Origin: Pholis gunnellus
Taxonomy: Eukaryota > Chordata > Actinopteri > Perciformes > Pholidae
DNA length: 64,000 bases
Assembly: GCA_910591455.2 (NCBI GenBank)
Contig: OU342806.1
Location: 29,082,017-29,146,016, forward strand
Direction of reading: 5' to 3'
The translations under genes and the position numbers were made by a program. The notes under the pieces were generated by a model. That model was not told where the DNA came from. It ran no database searches and saw only the letters and a program-made list of their open reading frames with translations. Positions 46,697 through 58,880 of the stretch are shown here, in pieces. Each line of letters opens with the position of its first letter. Position 1 is the first letter of the stretch.

Positions 46697-48761
46697 TTAC
46701 ACCAAATGATGTAATGGCATTCCTACATATTTGTTCTTGAATGGAAGAAGTACATATTTTGAAACACTATCATCCACCTTCACACATTTTAGATCCTGAG
46801 ACAAGTCATCAAGAAGGAACACCCCTATCTGGCTGGACTTCATTGGATAGTCAAAGAAGTCAGAAGACTGGGTGAACTCATTATACACCAAACATGGATC
46901 CCCCTCAACCACAATTATATTTCTGACTATGCCTATTTTGCCATTACTCCTGATGCAGTTGTCACCAGTGCATAACTTCACACAAAACTCTGGAAGACTT
47001 ATTTCTTTGTACTGCGTGACTGGATATATATGTGATGGCACTGGGCCTTCACTGTGAGAGGTTTTCAGTTTTGAACAATCTCTTGTATCTCTGCAGGAAG
47101 TTACATTTTCAAACTCTGAGATACGTCTCACAACCTGTGCAACTGGGAACTGTGGGCTTCGAATCATCTTCTTAATTTGGCCAAGGAAATTTTCAAAAGG
47201 AAAGCCAGAAATGTTTTCCAAGGAGAAACCATGTTCTTTTGCATCATCACTGAGATGAATAAGACCATGAACATTGTACACAAGATGTTCCCTCCCATAA
47301 AGCTGGCCAAAGTGTTCTACAAAAGAGACTAGTAGTGTTTTTGCAAAAACACAGAGAACTGGACAAATTGTTGGGCACATCAAAATTGATATGGCAACAT
47401 GAAGTAACATAAAGTTATTGTAAACTGGTGAACTAAGGACATCTAGCAGTGCAACTGGCCCAGTATACAGGAGTAATTGCCTAAATTCGGTAGCCTTCCA
47501 CCTGTGTCTCTCTTCCACAGACCTTGGCTTTCTGGCAAACTCAGAAGGAATGTGGCATTTTAAAGCCAACAGCGTGCTTGATAATTGATTTACTTTCTTG
47601 GATGGCAAGCGGCAACTTAGTGGACCTTTGCTCCCTGCCCAAAGCTCTAGGAGCTTTCTCATCACACCTAAACAGACCAGGTGCATGTAATCAAGGGGAA
47701 ACATAGACAACATCCCAATGCCTGTCTCTGTGAGTAGGGAGTTGCCTTTGTGATGTTCCTCATCTGTTTGAAGCCTAAAGCTCTCATCAGTTCTTAAGGT
47801 GCTTTTAGTGTCAGGAAAAGTCATTCTGCTACCTATACGAAGCCCATATGATGTGCACTTATCACAACCTGCATAGCCAGTGTGAGATTTGGTGGCTTTA
47901 ATGTATGCTCGTGCAGGGGCATCACACATAATTGACGTTACTTTTATGAACAGTTTTTCCATTCAAAGCAAAACCAGATGACAGTAATTTAATTTCCCTC
48001 ACTAGATCTCCAAGGTATTGTCCCGGAGGGTATGGTTTTGAATTGCCCCCAAACAATCCAATCAAGCAAGGTTTCCTGAATCTAAACCCCTGCACTAACC
48101 CCAAAATTGGCCATAACTGGACACGTGAACTTTTAAACAGAGGAAGACCATCAAAATTAAGTTGGAGTTTAATTGTGTGCCGATCTGGAATTTTTGTCCA
48201 ATTTTGCTTCAAGAAACTGGAAATTGCATTCACGATCCCAAAGTAAAAGTATGAACCTCCTGCAATTTGCTTTATCTTGTAGTCCCTTCTAGTACCAAGG
48301 AGTGTCTTGGCATCTTTAGGCAGTGTTGGATGGTGACACCTCAAAATAGACAGCAAGGCAGTTAATGCAACTAAAGTGATGCCATACTCCAAGGCCCAAT
48401 TAACCAACCTAGCACTGAGGCTTGGCTGTTGACTATTATCACCATCAGCCTCATTTCTGTACTCTGGTTCTTCCTGAAAATGGGTTCCACATTCCCTTTC
48501 CATCATAGTCTCAGACTCAGTTTCCATCAAAGTTTCGCCTCTGCAATTAGTTTCCATCACAGTCTCGGCTCCACACTCAATCATATTTTCCAATTCCTGA
48601 TCACTGTCAACAACATTTTTCTCTGAACTGTCAATGGGATCAAATGCCTCAGTAACGCAGCTTTGGAAGTTACAGAGTGTTTCCAGGCGCTTATCGACTG
48701 TGGATGCTGACTTTCTACGCAGATTAGAGGACTTAATGTAGTCAGAGTAACGCCCAGTCAT
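46697..48761 (-). pseudogene. Tnp2-like DNA transposase with one frameshift
   Basis: Two overlapping minus-strand frames make one protein of about 690 residues. The first part, from the likely ATG at 48761 (MTGRYSDYIKS), includes NFDGLPLFKSSRVQLWPILG, with the presumed first catalytic aspartate. The second frame gives VTSIMCDAPARAY, a CDKC zinc knuckle, FPLDYMHLVCLGVMRKLL, WKATEFRQLLLYTGP, and VYNVHGLIHLSDDA followed by FPFENFLGQIKK. I recognise this as the Tnp2-like transposase family common in fish, probably CACTA/EnSpm-related. The superfamily is less certain than the homology. The frames join at an A-run near 47953 (GGAAAAACTG) and differ by one base. All else is open, so decay is slight. 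Confidence 0.8.
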
Positions 48762-49762
48762 TGTGAACACATGCAAGTACAAAGATAATTCAAACCGTGA
48801 TTGAAGGTAGTCACTGGGAACTCTATAAAGATGGCAGCAAAACTGTAGATTCTGGAAAGACACAAATGACAAAGTGTTAGGCGAACAACAAAAATCTTGT
48901 TGTGATTTATGTGCCCTGGAAAAACAGTTTGTGATTTAAATTTCTAAATTAAGTATTCTCATGCAACATTGATATTACACAGTTTATACAATTCACAATA
49001 CGTCTCTGAGCTCTTGTACAAAGGTACTGCATTTTTATATATACATACACATATTTTCTATTTACAAGCCATTAAGGTGGAGTGCATGCATGCATCAATA
49101 ATACTGTGCTATCTTTAGCATATCCACATTTTTTTTTAAATACAAGCAAATAAATGATGTAGTAGCTTGAACGTTTTTTTTCCTCAAATGTTAAGTAAGA
49201 CATTAAGAAAATATATTTGTATTCATGGGGAATGCCCCAGTATTTCAATAGATTATTTTAGGACAATAAAGTGAAAAGAGAGCTCATATATTACTGTTTA
49301 ATTAGAAAATATCTATATATCTATTAATAGTAAAGAAAAAAATTAAGTCTGTAGGCTTTCTTCCAAAAACTATTGTAACATCTTTGGATAACTTTCTACT
49401 ACACAAGTACAATGTGAACACATTTCCTGGAATGTTTCTCCCAGTTATGTATGTATTTTTCTTTACAATGTTCCCTTTTTCCCGTTATAATAAATAAGGA
49501 ATCACAACGCTTTTACTTTCATTTCAGAGGTCACGGGCGTTACCAAGTCACCAAGCTGGGGTTTATCTCCGAACAGTATAACTAATTCACCATTGGCCCT
49601 TTAGCAGTATACCCCGCTGTTCTGGGATCAGCAGTGGCTTTTAACACCTACAGTGCGCATCTTAAACAGAGCTGTCTGAATAACACCGTCCGAAAATTAT
49701 GAGTTTTCGATACGAAAAACTGTCTAAACTTCAGGAAACAAGAAGAGAAGCTTGAAATAGTA
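48762..49762. other. Probable 5' leader/intron of the transposase gene
   Basis: A pyrimidine-rich AG (TTTCCAG or CTACAG near 48850) upstream of the transposase ATG could be a splice acceptor. The rest is AT-rich and non-coding. Confidence 0.4.
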
Positions 49763-49965
49763 AGCAGTGTCATTTTCGTCCGGGGTCTCAACCAGAATAG
49801 GCCCGCGTCTATAATGCCAGATTCGGTCCTGATTCGGCATCCATCAACGGGCCACAACCTGTTTCAGTGCTGGTTGCCGATAAACCCGGCAGCCGTGTCT
49901 CAGCCAGTTAAGGCCCCTTACTATAGTGCCAGATTCGGCCCAGCAGTGTCATTTTAGTCCGGGGT
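49763..49965. repeat. Satellite piece (111-bp family) flanked by a 24-bp direct repeat
   Basis: Bases 49787-49941 are about 1.4 units of the satellite found at 52386-53590 (ATTCGGCATCCATCAACGGG). The 24 bases at 49763-49786 recur at 49942-49965 with one mismatch (core GCAGTGTCATTTT). The satellite therefore sits in a duplicated site of unique sequence. Confidence 0.85.
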
Positions 49966-51245
49966 TGATTAAAAAAATCATTTAAAATAATTTACAACTT
50001 TCACTGCGAAAAAACGTTTGCTAGATCATAACTAACATTATTATTTCAGGAGATAAAACATTGCAATGCAATTTCGCCACATTTCCATTAAATGAACGTT
50101 AAAGTTACTCCAACCCTGCTTGCCTTTGTGGACCAGCTTGCTCGGTTAACACCGTTACGATACAGACGTTGTTGCATCGGATGTCTGTGCTCAAACATCA
50201 TGGCTTGATAAATATAAAAATATTCTTTCATTACAGTCAGATAACAGCATTATTCGGGTCCTCGGGACAGGTTGTCAAGCTAACGTGCGGACCTCCCCTG
50301 ACTTTAGGCTGATCAGTAGGATGAATCGAGCCGCTAAATAAAATATATTTTATGTAGAAATCACTGTACTAGCTGGTTTCAACTCGAAATAACCTAACCT
50401 TAGTACAATTAAAACTAGCATGGTATTCTCATGCCGGTTAGCTAGCTTGCTACAAGCGCGGTTAACGTTCCCTGTTGAATATACACGGGCCAGGTGGACG
50501 AATTGAGCTTCTTTCAGAAATCGAAATATCTAAAAAATATCTACTAATATCTACTAATATCTACCAATATAATACATATCTAAATGTGTTAAATACACAT
50601 CTCCAACCATATTAGAACAATTTGAGAATGCTTGTACTTACCACAAAGGCGGATGTCAGCGAACAAAGGAGAGAAAGTGCGCGAACGAGGTCCAGTTTTT
50701 TTATACAGGTCCCTAGTGGTTGCTTTTATTTATTTTTTTTACTTTATTTAAAACTTTTATACAGCCAGTTTAAAACACTTTTTTTATTGTGTAGGTTTAT
50801 AGGAGAGAGACAATTTTGAGGGATAACTTGCATGTTATCCCTCAAAATTACATACATGTAATGTAATTTAATTTATTTCTTACATTATGTAATAAAACTA
50901 TAATAACAATAATGTAAGAATCAGGACCAGGTAGTTTAAGAAACATAAAAAGGAAGTTGCATCCTTGTGAGACATGTGAGACTTTTTTCAAACAATATAA
51001 TAAATAGTTGAGATTAGTGTATGATAAGATAGAAAAATAAGTTAAAATATGTTCAAGACGGTGTGATAATGGTGAAGTAATAGAGTAAGTACTCTGGAGT
51101 GCAATAAAAGACCTGTACAGATATGGATATTTACAAAAAGCTTTAGATCAAAATACATGTTTAAATGTGCAGATATATATCAGAGTGAAGAGTGTAGAAT
51201 AGCAGCTAATAATATATATGGGGCTGGTTAAATATATTGCAGTTT
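49966..51245. other. Possible first exon and promoter of the minus-strand transposase; otherwise non-coding
   Basis: On the minus strand, sequence ending TTTGTG followed by GTAAGTAC at about 50641-50634 could be a 5' UTR exon and donor for the transposase transcript. No CACTA-like terminus could be identified. The remainder is AT-rich. Confidence 0.3.
50812..50849. repeat. Perfect 16-bp hairpin, 6-base loop
   Basis: Bases 50812-50827 (AATTTTGAGGGATAAC) are the exact reverse complement of 50834-50849, with loop TTGCAT. It may be a transcriptional hairpin or the end of a small foldback element. Confidence 0.85.
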
Positions 51246-52132
51246 AATATGTGTCAAACACGTCACATTTCTACCACCGGCCCTCCGAGGTCGGTGGCAG
51301 CTAAGTTTGTCTGGCACGGGCTTAAGAAGGATGTGCGAAAGTGGGCCGGGACTTGCGTGATGTGCCAACTCTCCAAGGTGCACCGCCACATAAAGGCCCC
51401 ATTGGCACAGTTCTGTGTTCCAGAAAGGAGGTTCGATCATGTTAATGTGGACCCGGTTGGACCTCTTCCTCCGTCCTGTGGTTTCACACATCTCCTCACC
51501 ATGGTAGACCGAACTACTCCGGAGGTCGTCCCGCTGTTATCAACGACATCGGATGAGGCTCGGGCGTTCATTAGAACTTAGGTCGCCAGGTTTGGTGCCC
51601 CAGCTGATGTTTCCTCAGACCGAGGCCCACAGTTTACATTGGAGCTCTGAAACGGAGTGGCAGAAAGCCTAGGGTTGAGGCTCCACCGGACTACTGCCTA
51701 TCACCCACAGTGTCCCTTGGTCTGCGACACAGCAGCAGGCCACTCTCCTGGAAAAAGCCAGTGTTCACACCTGTGCCTACGTTGCAACACAGCCTCCCAA
51801 ATTCGCATATCCCGTCCAGCCTTAAGGCAGCAGAATATGTGTTCATTCGCCAGGACGGCCACCATGGACCCTTTAAAAGCTCCCTACGAGGGCCCATTTC
51901 GCGTACTAGAGACCGGGGACAAAACCTTCAAGGTGGACATTGGCGGGAAACTGGAGCATGTGTTGGTGGATCACCTGAAACCAGCACATCTGGACCTGGA
52001 CCAACCGGTAAGGGTGGCCAAACCCCCACGGCGGTGGCATCCTCCTACGCTTCCAGCACACCGCTACAAGGCCAGGAAGCTTCCTCCGACAGTGATCAAT
52101 TGGCATGGAGGGGAAAGCTTCCTCCACCTGAG
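51246..52132 (+). pseudogene. Ty3/Gypsy integrase remnant
   Basis: The frame at 51237-51581 reads WHGLKKDVRKWAGTCVMC (end of the HHCC zinc domain) and DHVNVDPVGPLPPS (catalytic core, first D). After an in-frame stop come DRGPQFT (second D) and LRLHRTTAYHPQ. The stretch that should carry the catalytic glutamate is deleted or scrambled at about 51710-51850. The C-terminal YEGPFRVLETGDKTFKVDIG and DHLKPAHLD motifs follow. It is a decayed end of a Gypsy pol gene lying just before an LTR-like start at 52133. Confidence 0.85.
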
Positions 52133-52385
52133 TGTCACGGGGCATGGTGGAGGACTCAAGCGCAGACCAGGCAGAGTAGTGTGAAAGGGTATATTTAATG
52201 AGCAAAACAATCCAAATAGCAGACCATACAGGAATCGGCAGGGGATCCACAGAACAGACAGGAGACGAGGGAGGAAATGTTTGTGAGAGTTGAAATAAAT
52301 GACGATAGAGGTGAGCAGCCAAAAAGAGACACTTGTCGACTCGGTTAATCCCTGCGCTCCTACAATATGATGATTGTTTGGCTAT
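52133..52385 (+). repeat. Probable start of the Gypsy 3' LTR
   Basis: The sequence begins TGTCACGGGGCATGG right after the integrase tail and a purine-rich stretch (GGAGGGGAAAG near 52107), as expected for a polypurine tract and 3' LTR. The LTR is lost where the satellite array starts. Confidence 0.45.
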
Positions 52386-53699
52386 TTCAGTGCTGGCTGC
52401 CGATAAATCCGGCTTCCATGTCTCAGCCAGTTAAGGCCCAGTACTATAGTGCCAGATTCGGCCCAGATTCGGCATCCATCAACGGGCCACAGCCCGTTTC
52501 AGTGCCGGCTGCCGATTAACCCGGCTGCCATGTCTCAACCAGAATAGGCCCGTGTCTATAATGCCAGATTCGGCCTCGATTTGGCATCCATCAACGGGCC
52601 ACAACCTGTTTCAGTGCTGGTTGCCGATAAACCCGGCAGCCGTGTCTCAGCCAGTTAAGGCCCCTTACTATAGTGCCAGATTCGGCCCAGATTTGGCATC
52701 CATCAACGGGCCACAGCCCGTTTCAGTGCCGGCTGCCGATTAACCGGTTGCCAAGTCTCAGCCAGAATAGGCCCGCGTCTATAATGCCAGATTCGGCCCA
52801 GATTCGGCATCCATCAACGGGCCAATGCCCGTTTCAGTGCCGGCTGCCGATTAACCGGTTGCCTAGTCTCAGCCAGAATAGGCCCGCGTCTATAATGCCA
52901 GATTCGGCCCAGATTCGGCATCCATCAACGGGCCAATGCCCGTTTCAGTGCCGGTTGCCGATAAACCCGGCAGCCATGTCTCAGCCAGAATAGGCCCATT
53001 ACTATAGTGCCAGATTCGGCCCAGATTCGGCATCCATCAACGGGCCATAGCCCGTTTCAGTGCCGGCTGCCGATTAACCGGTTGCCTAGTCTCAGCCAGA
53101 ATAGGCCCATTACTTTAGTGCCAGATTCGGCCCAGATTCGGCATCCATCAACGGGCCAATGCCCGTTTCAGTGCCGGTTGCCGATAAACCCGGCAGCCAT
53201 GTCTCAGCCAGTTAAGGCCCATTACTATAGTGCCAGATTCGGCCCAGATTCGGCATCCATCAACGGGCCATAGCCCGTTTCAGTGCCGGCTGCCGATTAA
53301 CCGGTTGCCAAGTCTCAGCCAGAAGAGGCCAGCGTCTATAATGCCAGATTCGGCCCAGATTCGGCATCCATCAACGGGCCAATGCCCGTTTCAGTGCCGG
53401 CTGCCGATTAACCGGTTGCCTAGTCTCAGCCAGAATAGGCCCATTACTATAGTGCCAGATTCGGCCCAGATTCGGCATCCATCAACGGGCCATAGCCCGT
53501 TTCAGTGCCGGCTGCCGATTAACCGGTTGCCAAGTCTCAGCCAGAATAGGCCCGCGTCTATAATGCCAGATCCGGCCCAGATTTGGCAAAAATAAAATGG
53601 GCCAAAGCTGGCTCACATTTGGCCGCATCGAGCCAGAACACAGCCGAATCAGCCGACACTCAGCCGCAATACGGCCGAGTCCGCTGGCTACCTGGGTAG
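52386..53699. repeat. 111/112-bp satellite array with a distinct right end
   Basis: The CATCCATCAACGGGCC core recurs at 52473, 52585, 52697, 52808, 52919, 53031, 53142, 53254, 53365 and 53476, a period of 111 or 112. Units alternate between ACCCGGCNGCC and ACCGGTTGCC variants and between GCGTCTATAATG and ATTACTATAGTG variants. After a non-repeated stretch rich in GCCGA/TGGC the block ends GGCTACCTGGGTAG at 53686-53699, the reverse complement of the start of the 39.5-kb array. Confidence 0.93.
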
Positions 53700-54411
53700 T
53701 GGCGGGCCGTGCATTTTATACCTGGGCCTTCACTGCTGTCCTGCAGCTGAAACACAGCTACGGTTATTTGTTTCGTGTAAAAATGAAGCTCAACACCTAT
53801 AAATACACTACACACAGAGTGCAGATATATGAATACGCAGAGACTACGTCTCCTCTCTGCTCTGACTGCAGCTGGGACTGCTGCAAGAGTCCGCCTGTGA
53901 GTGCTTTGGGGCGGCTCATGGCAGCACCCGCTGCTCGTTCACGACAGTAACTGCAGAACATACGTGCTTTCCCGTCAGAGTCAAAACACTAGAAAAGTCT
54001 CCAACTACACCAGAAAAAATCGCTAGATTTGTCATTAATAGCTTTTGACAAAAGTCGCCATGAGGGTTTGGAAAGTCGCCAGATTTAGCGAGAAAGTTGC
54101 CAAGTTGGCAACACTGGCACCAGCTAAATATGTCCCCAGCGTATCATTGGACATAACAATAGTTCCTATCACATATAAAACCAAACAAAAATCCATCTTC
54201 ATAAAAACAAGTTGTCCAAATAATATATAAACAAGCATAGCTACTGCAGATATAAAAACAAGAGCAGTTAATTTAGCTGTTGTTCACTTAAAGACAAAGT
54301 CCATCCTCCTTTCTTTGTTGACAAAGAGTTTAATCCCACGGTTAAATCCCAACTCACAAATCAGTTTCTCCTCCTCCTTCAACCATTGAGTGGTAAAAAA
54401 ATATATATATA
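53700..54411. other. Non-coding; hAT-end-like sequence near 54105
   Basis: Bases 54040-54115 carry repeated AAAGTCGCCA and AAAGTTGCCAAGTTGGCAACACTG motifs typical of a fish repeat end. I found no partner end. No gene is supported. Confidence 0.4.
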
Positions 54412-54614
54412 CACCAAGCAAAATGCAAAAAATGTCATAATTTCTTCTATATCTTTCAATTTGAACTCTTACTACTCCGACTAAGCCTTAGGTTTCGTTT
54501 TCCAATAGTCACGTGCTCACTGCAGCGCTGCACCTGAAAACTGAGCTGCATGTTAATGCTGACGTACTTGTAGGCCAGCTAGAAGGCTCTGGCATGTCAA
54601 GGAATACGCCCAAC
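54412..54614 (-). repeat. Dispersed repeat family A, uninterrupted copy
   Basis: Reverse complement of 16435-16640 joined directly to 17302-17360, with one GATAT at the point where the 16641-17296 LTR inserted. It lacks a short GTGATTGGTCAGTGGG segment present in the 16-kb copy. Confidence 0.85.
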
Positions 54615-55255
54615 AAAAGGAAAACCCCAATGTGTTTACGATCTATGTGTCTATCTAACATCAGCACTGACCATTTTCCAAAGCATTCTGTCGGAGACAA
54701 ACAATTTCTGTTTACCTAAAAGTGTCAAGTGTACCGAAATAAATTAAATACCAACCCAATCAAAAAAAGTAATAAATTAAAGTATTTGGGCCCTACTGTA
54801 GGCCTCTGAAACAAAAAAATATCAATTAATTCAACTTAAGTTTTGTGAACAAGTTCTTCAAATAGGTCCAAAAATCGTTTTGTCTGTGTTTGATTGGCTT
54901 TAAAGCGCTTGTCCTCCAGCATGAGGTAAAAAAAAAGTAAAAAGTGTATTTGGACTTTCGCCAGTGAGAGCAGTGAGCGTGGCAGGAGCATGCAGGAGGA
55001 GCTGTAAGGAGGGGGCTGACGGATAATAAGAGAGCAGGTAGGTACGGAGATGAGACAGTGCAGCTGAAGAGGCGAACTTTCTGTGCTCTGAGGGCCTGAA
55101 GGTATCAGGAGCCGCTAACATTACTGCAGCAAACTTCTGTCTGCATAGAGGAACACTGTTTACCCAGTGTGCAGCTTTTACCTGAGACATGGAGGGTTGG
55201 TCAGCCCTCATGTTACTGCTTCACCTGTCTGTTATGGAGAGTTCACACCTGTGTG

Positions 55256-55300
<45 letters not shown>

Positions 55301-58300
55301 TTGTGTGGATGGGTGCACAGAAGTCACAGAAAATAAATGGTGAAAATAAGCATGAAAAACACTGAAAAAAAGTAAAGAGGCAAGTAGGGAGAAACAGTGT
55401 TTATTTGTCGAAAGAAGTTAATACTAGATAATGCCTCATTTGCATATTTAAACATAACATTTCAGAAAACTTGTAATACAAAAACATAATTGCCTTAAAG
55501 AAAGTAATCAACTGAGGAAGTTTCATTGTGATATCAATTAGTTAATAATTTTTTATCATAATCACCTGTAATGTCTTTTTCCTTTACTGCAGTTTCTTGT
55601 CAGACTCAAACTCAGGTTTTTACAGAGGAGTTTATTTACATGCCATTCATAGCCGGATTTATACAACATTTTATTTCTAAAAACATGGTGAAAATGGATT
55701 TTTGTAGTGACACCAAGAGATTTCCAAAATTCCATCTGAAAAAACCTTTCACTTTAATATGTCAGCAAAATGAAAGAAGAATTTGGAACCTGGCTTTATC
55801 CAATGTTCAGATTTCTGTTGTGGAAATGTAGAAAATTAGCAAATATTTAATAAGGTGATGCATATTTGAGAAAATGTGTAATACCTATAATAAACATGTT
55901 ATTGTTAGTTATCGACTGGTAAAGTGTTGTGGTATTTTAACTTAAAATGTTCTATTCACTATTCACTTGGGTGTCCGTAGTTCTTGAAAGAACGTGCTAA
56001 GATTTGACTTTTTTTAATGTATCCACTCAATCTTAAACTTCACAAAGTAACATACTAATATCAGCTCACCAGCCTGTATGTTGTTTCCTTTCTATCCTTG
56101 AATGATGGCTATTATACCAATCCACACGCACATTTCATTCAATGTTTCGATGAAATGTGCTTTTCAAACCCACCTGTTTTTTCAAACCCACCTCCAAAAA
56201 TGAACACACTCAACACACAACTTGATCTTGTTGTAGCCAACTTGCATTTCTTGATAACTATTGGCTGCATAATTACATGCAGAGTTGTCTAATTTTTCTA
56301 GACATGCCCACACTTGTCCCCCTCTGGAACACAAGGAAGTAGCTCTATATATCACGTATGTGATGTGTTGATAAGGTGCATGTTCTGTTTCCCAAAATAT
56401 AAGAGGGATATCATCATTTTGGTATTCCTGGTTTAAACAGAAGATAAAAACCAGAAAGACACCAAAGTAACCATGTGTATTGTACATGAAACGTACCAAG
56501 AAGACACTCACTGCAATCTGATTAACTGTATGGAGAGTGAATACAGAACTCTACTATCTATACAAGTGTTTACAGAAAACCCATACACATGGTATGGTTT
56601 CATACAGACTGTGACGGACGAACAAGTCACAGAGGCTCATGTTGATTGTGATAGAGCAGGACAACTTATGTCTTTATCATTCTTGTTGTGAAAATGCATT
56701 TGCAACACTTTTTCACACTATATTTTCCTGTGTCAGGATGAAAATATTTGATAAAATAAGATCTGTTTGTCAAACACACAATGTGTGCAGTGAAATGCTT
56801 ATAACCCCTTTTCCCATCAAAATTAGAGCGTATGTGCAGGTTAAAAATGTGAAAGCCTGTTATAAAAGGAGACACATTTCCCATTGCCTGTAGTGTATGC
56901 CTTTGTGTTTTTTTTAATGGTCTGTCATGTAACGAACGGGTCGGAAATGCAGGGTTAGTAAACAGTGAAAATGCTTACTTCTTTTTTATATCATCGAGGT
57001 AAAATGACTGTTGTCTGACTGGAGTCTGATGGCTTTGAGTAGAGTATAGTGATTGTATGTTTTTTTACATTTAAATGTGGAGCCAAGAAATACCCCTGAC
57101 TATTGCTGAGTAATTTAAATGAATGACGATTCTAACCTTTCCATTTTAAGACAAAAAATGTTTTTTTAATTTGTTGTTTTTTTGTTTCAGAAAGGGGCTT
57201 TAGTCATCTACTCCACAGACTGTACATGTATAATGAATTACAGAGGGACACATATAGAGAGATATTTTACAAAATCAAGGTTGACATTGAAAAGATGGAT
57301 ATGGAGCATGGGATATGAAATATGGAAACAAATATATACAGAAGCCTTTTAAACCTTACTGCTTTTGTGTGAATATATATCCTCTCTAGAGACAGCCTTG
57401 GGCCTTATGAGTCCACAGCTCATCTCCATTCTGACTCTCACTCTACTCACAGCCACACTGGATATATATGTTTATGGATGTTTTTTGAGGGGTAGAAGTG
57501 GGGGTCATCATAATTAATGGTCACAAAGATGCCCCTGTCTCCCCCCCAGTGGACCATCAAAGAGTCCTGCCAGACGCTGAAAGACGGATAAATGTGTTAG
57601 CAGCATTTACAATTCAACAATTTCATTATTCTCTGGTCCACTTCAGTGTCTGTACAGGTAGGAGCTCATGTACTAATGCGCGAGGAACCTCATCATATAC
57701 CATGAAGTTTTTTAAGGTTTACTAAATAGTCAACCTTAAAACCCATTGTTCCCTCAGGGCAGCAGTGAGTGGGATGAGGGTGCAGTTTATTGCACTAATC
57801 ATCTTGAAACAATTCAAACCTATAAACATGAAATTATGTCTTTGTGATTATAACTTAAACTTGTGGCATAACTGCAATTTGAGTGTGCATTTATAGTCAG
57901 AGTGCATTTATCTTCAGAGTGTATATTTATTTTCAGAGCAGTACAAACACAGTCTACTGAGAGTCAGCACCGGTTTTCAAACTACACAGCATACTGTAAT
58001 TTCCAACAATTGCAAGCATGGTGCGGTGTCCAAAAAATCTTAAACCCATTTATTCTCAAACCAGAAAGATAGAATTGTCCAACACAAAGCGGGGGAAATT
58101 TTAAATAAAAAAACACATACAGTACATGACATACACATACATCATTTTGTGCGTTTTCCTACAAAAGTCTGAAACACGTGTCAATTTACGTGTGTTACAT
58201 GCATACAGTCTTTTCAAAATAAAGTGTTGTCTTTTACAGGAAACTCCGTTTAGGCAACAGAAATAGAAATTGTGAAATAGAAAAACAGAATAAACAAAAT

Positions 58301-58743
58301 ACAGCAAGTTATCATACAAAAACATTTTATTGAAAAAAGGAACTTTGCTTATTGACAACTTATATAGTGAACTCGGGATGATTAATCAATATCATCAGAA
58401 TCAGACTTTGATCAGAATCAGAAATACTGTTTTGATCCCTGTGGGGAAATTTGTAAAAAAAAAAAAAAATTACGCTATGATGTCTGGAAGTTGGCAGTAT
58501 GCTTATCAACCATACATATTCATCCTTGACCATGATTATTGACTTGGCTTTTCATGTATAAATGCCTTAAAATTTGGAATTTGTCTGCTGAACATTTTAA
58601 ACAAAACCCCCTGAAGGTTGAGGAGTGATGCCCCGACCCCATGCAGTGGGTAATGCCACAAAAGGCCTAGGACCTACTAATTCAATGCACCGACTTTAGT
58701 GATGGCTGCTGAATCTCAGTCCAAAATAAAAAAGTTGTACTGC
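54615..58743. other. 4.1 kb without a recognised gene
   Basis: No coding exon could be supported. A TG run lies at about 55251-55299. Bases 58393-58470 (ATCAGAATCAG ... TTGATCCCTGTGGGGAAAT and poly-A) look like a retroelement tail common in fish. Confidence 0.35.
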
Positions 58744-58880
58744 TTCTTGTCCACACTACATTACAGTCATTTAGCTGACGCTTTTATCCAAAGTGACTTA
58801 CAATTCACATACACCATGTGATAGAATCTGAAGGCACAGCTACGGGAGCAATTTTGGGGGTGTCTTGCTCAAGGACACAT
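58744..58880 (+). repeat. Abundant teleost dispersed repeat
   Basis: It contains TCATTTAGCTGACGCTTTTA, CAAAGTGACTTACAATTCA and CTTGCTCAAGGACACATCG, motifs I recognise from a high-copy fish repeat. It directly abuts the 5' end of the LINE that follows. Confidence 0.65.

Noticed and set aside
52552..53595. Repeated plus-strand ORFs in the 111-bp array
   Set aside because: All repeat the same satellite-derived peptide and break wherever the unit length changes from 111 to 112.
55571..56893. Possible host exons (ORFs at 55571, 56473 and 56639)
   Set aside because: They are short, have no recognisable motifs, and no consistent donor/acceptor phases link them.
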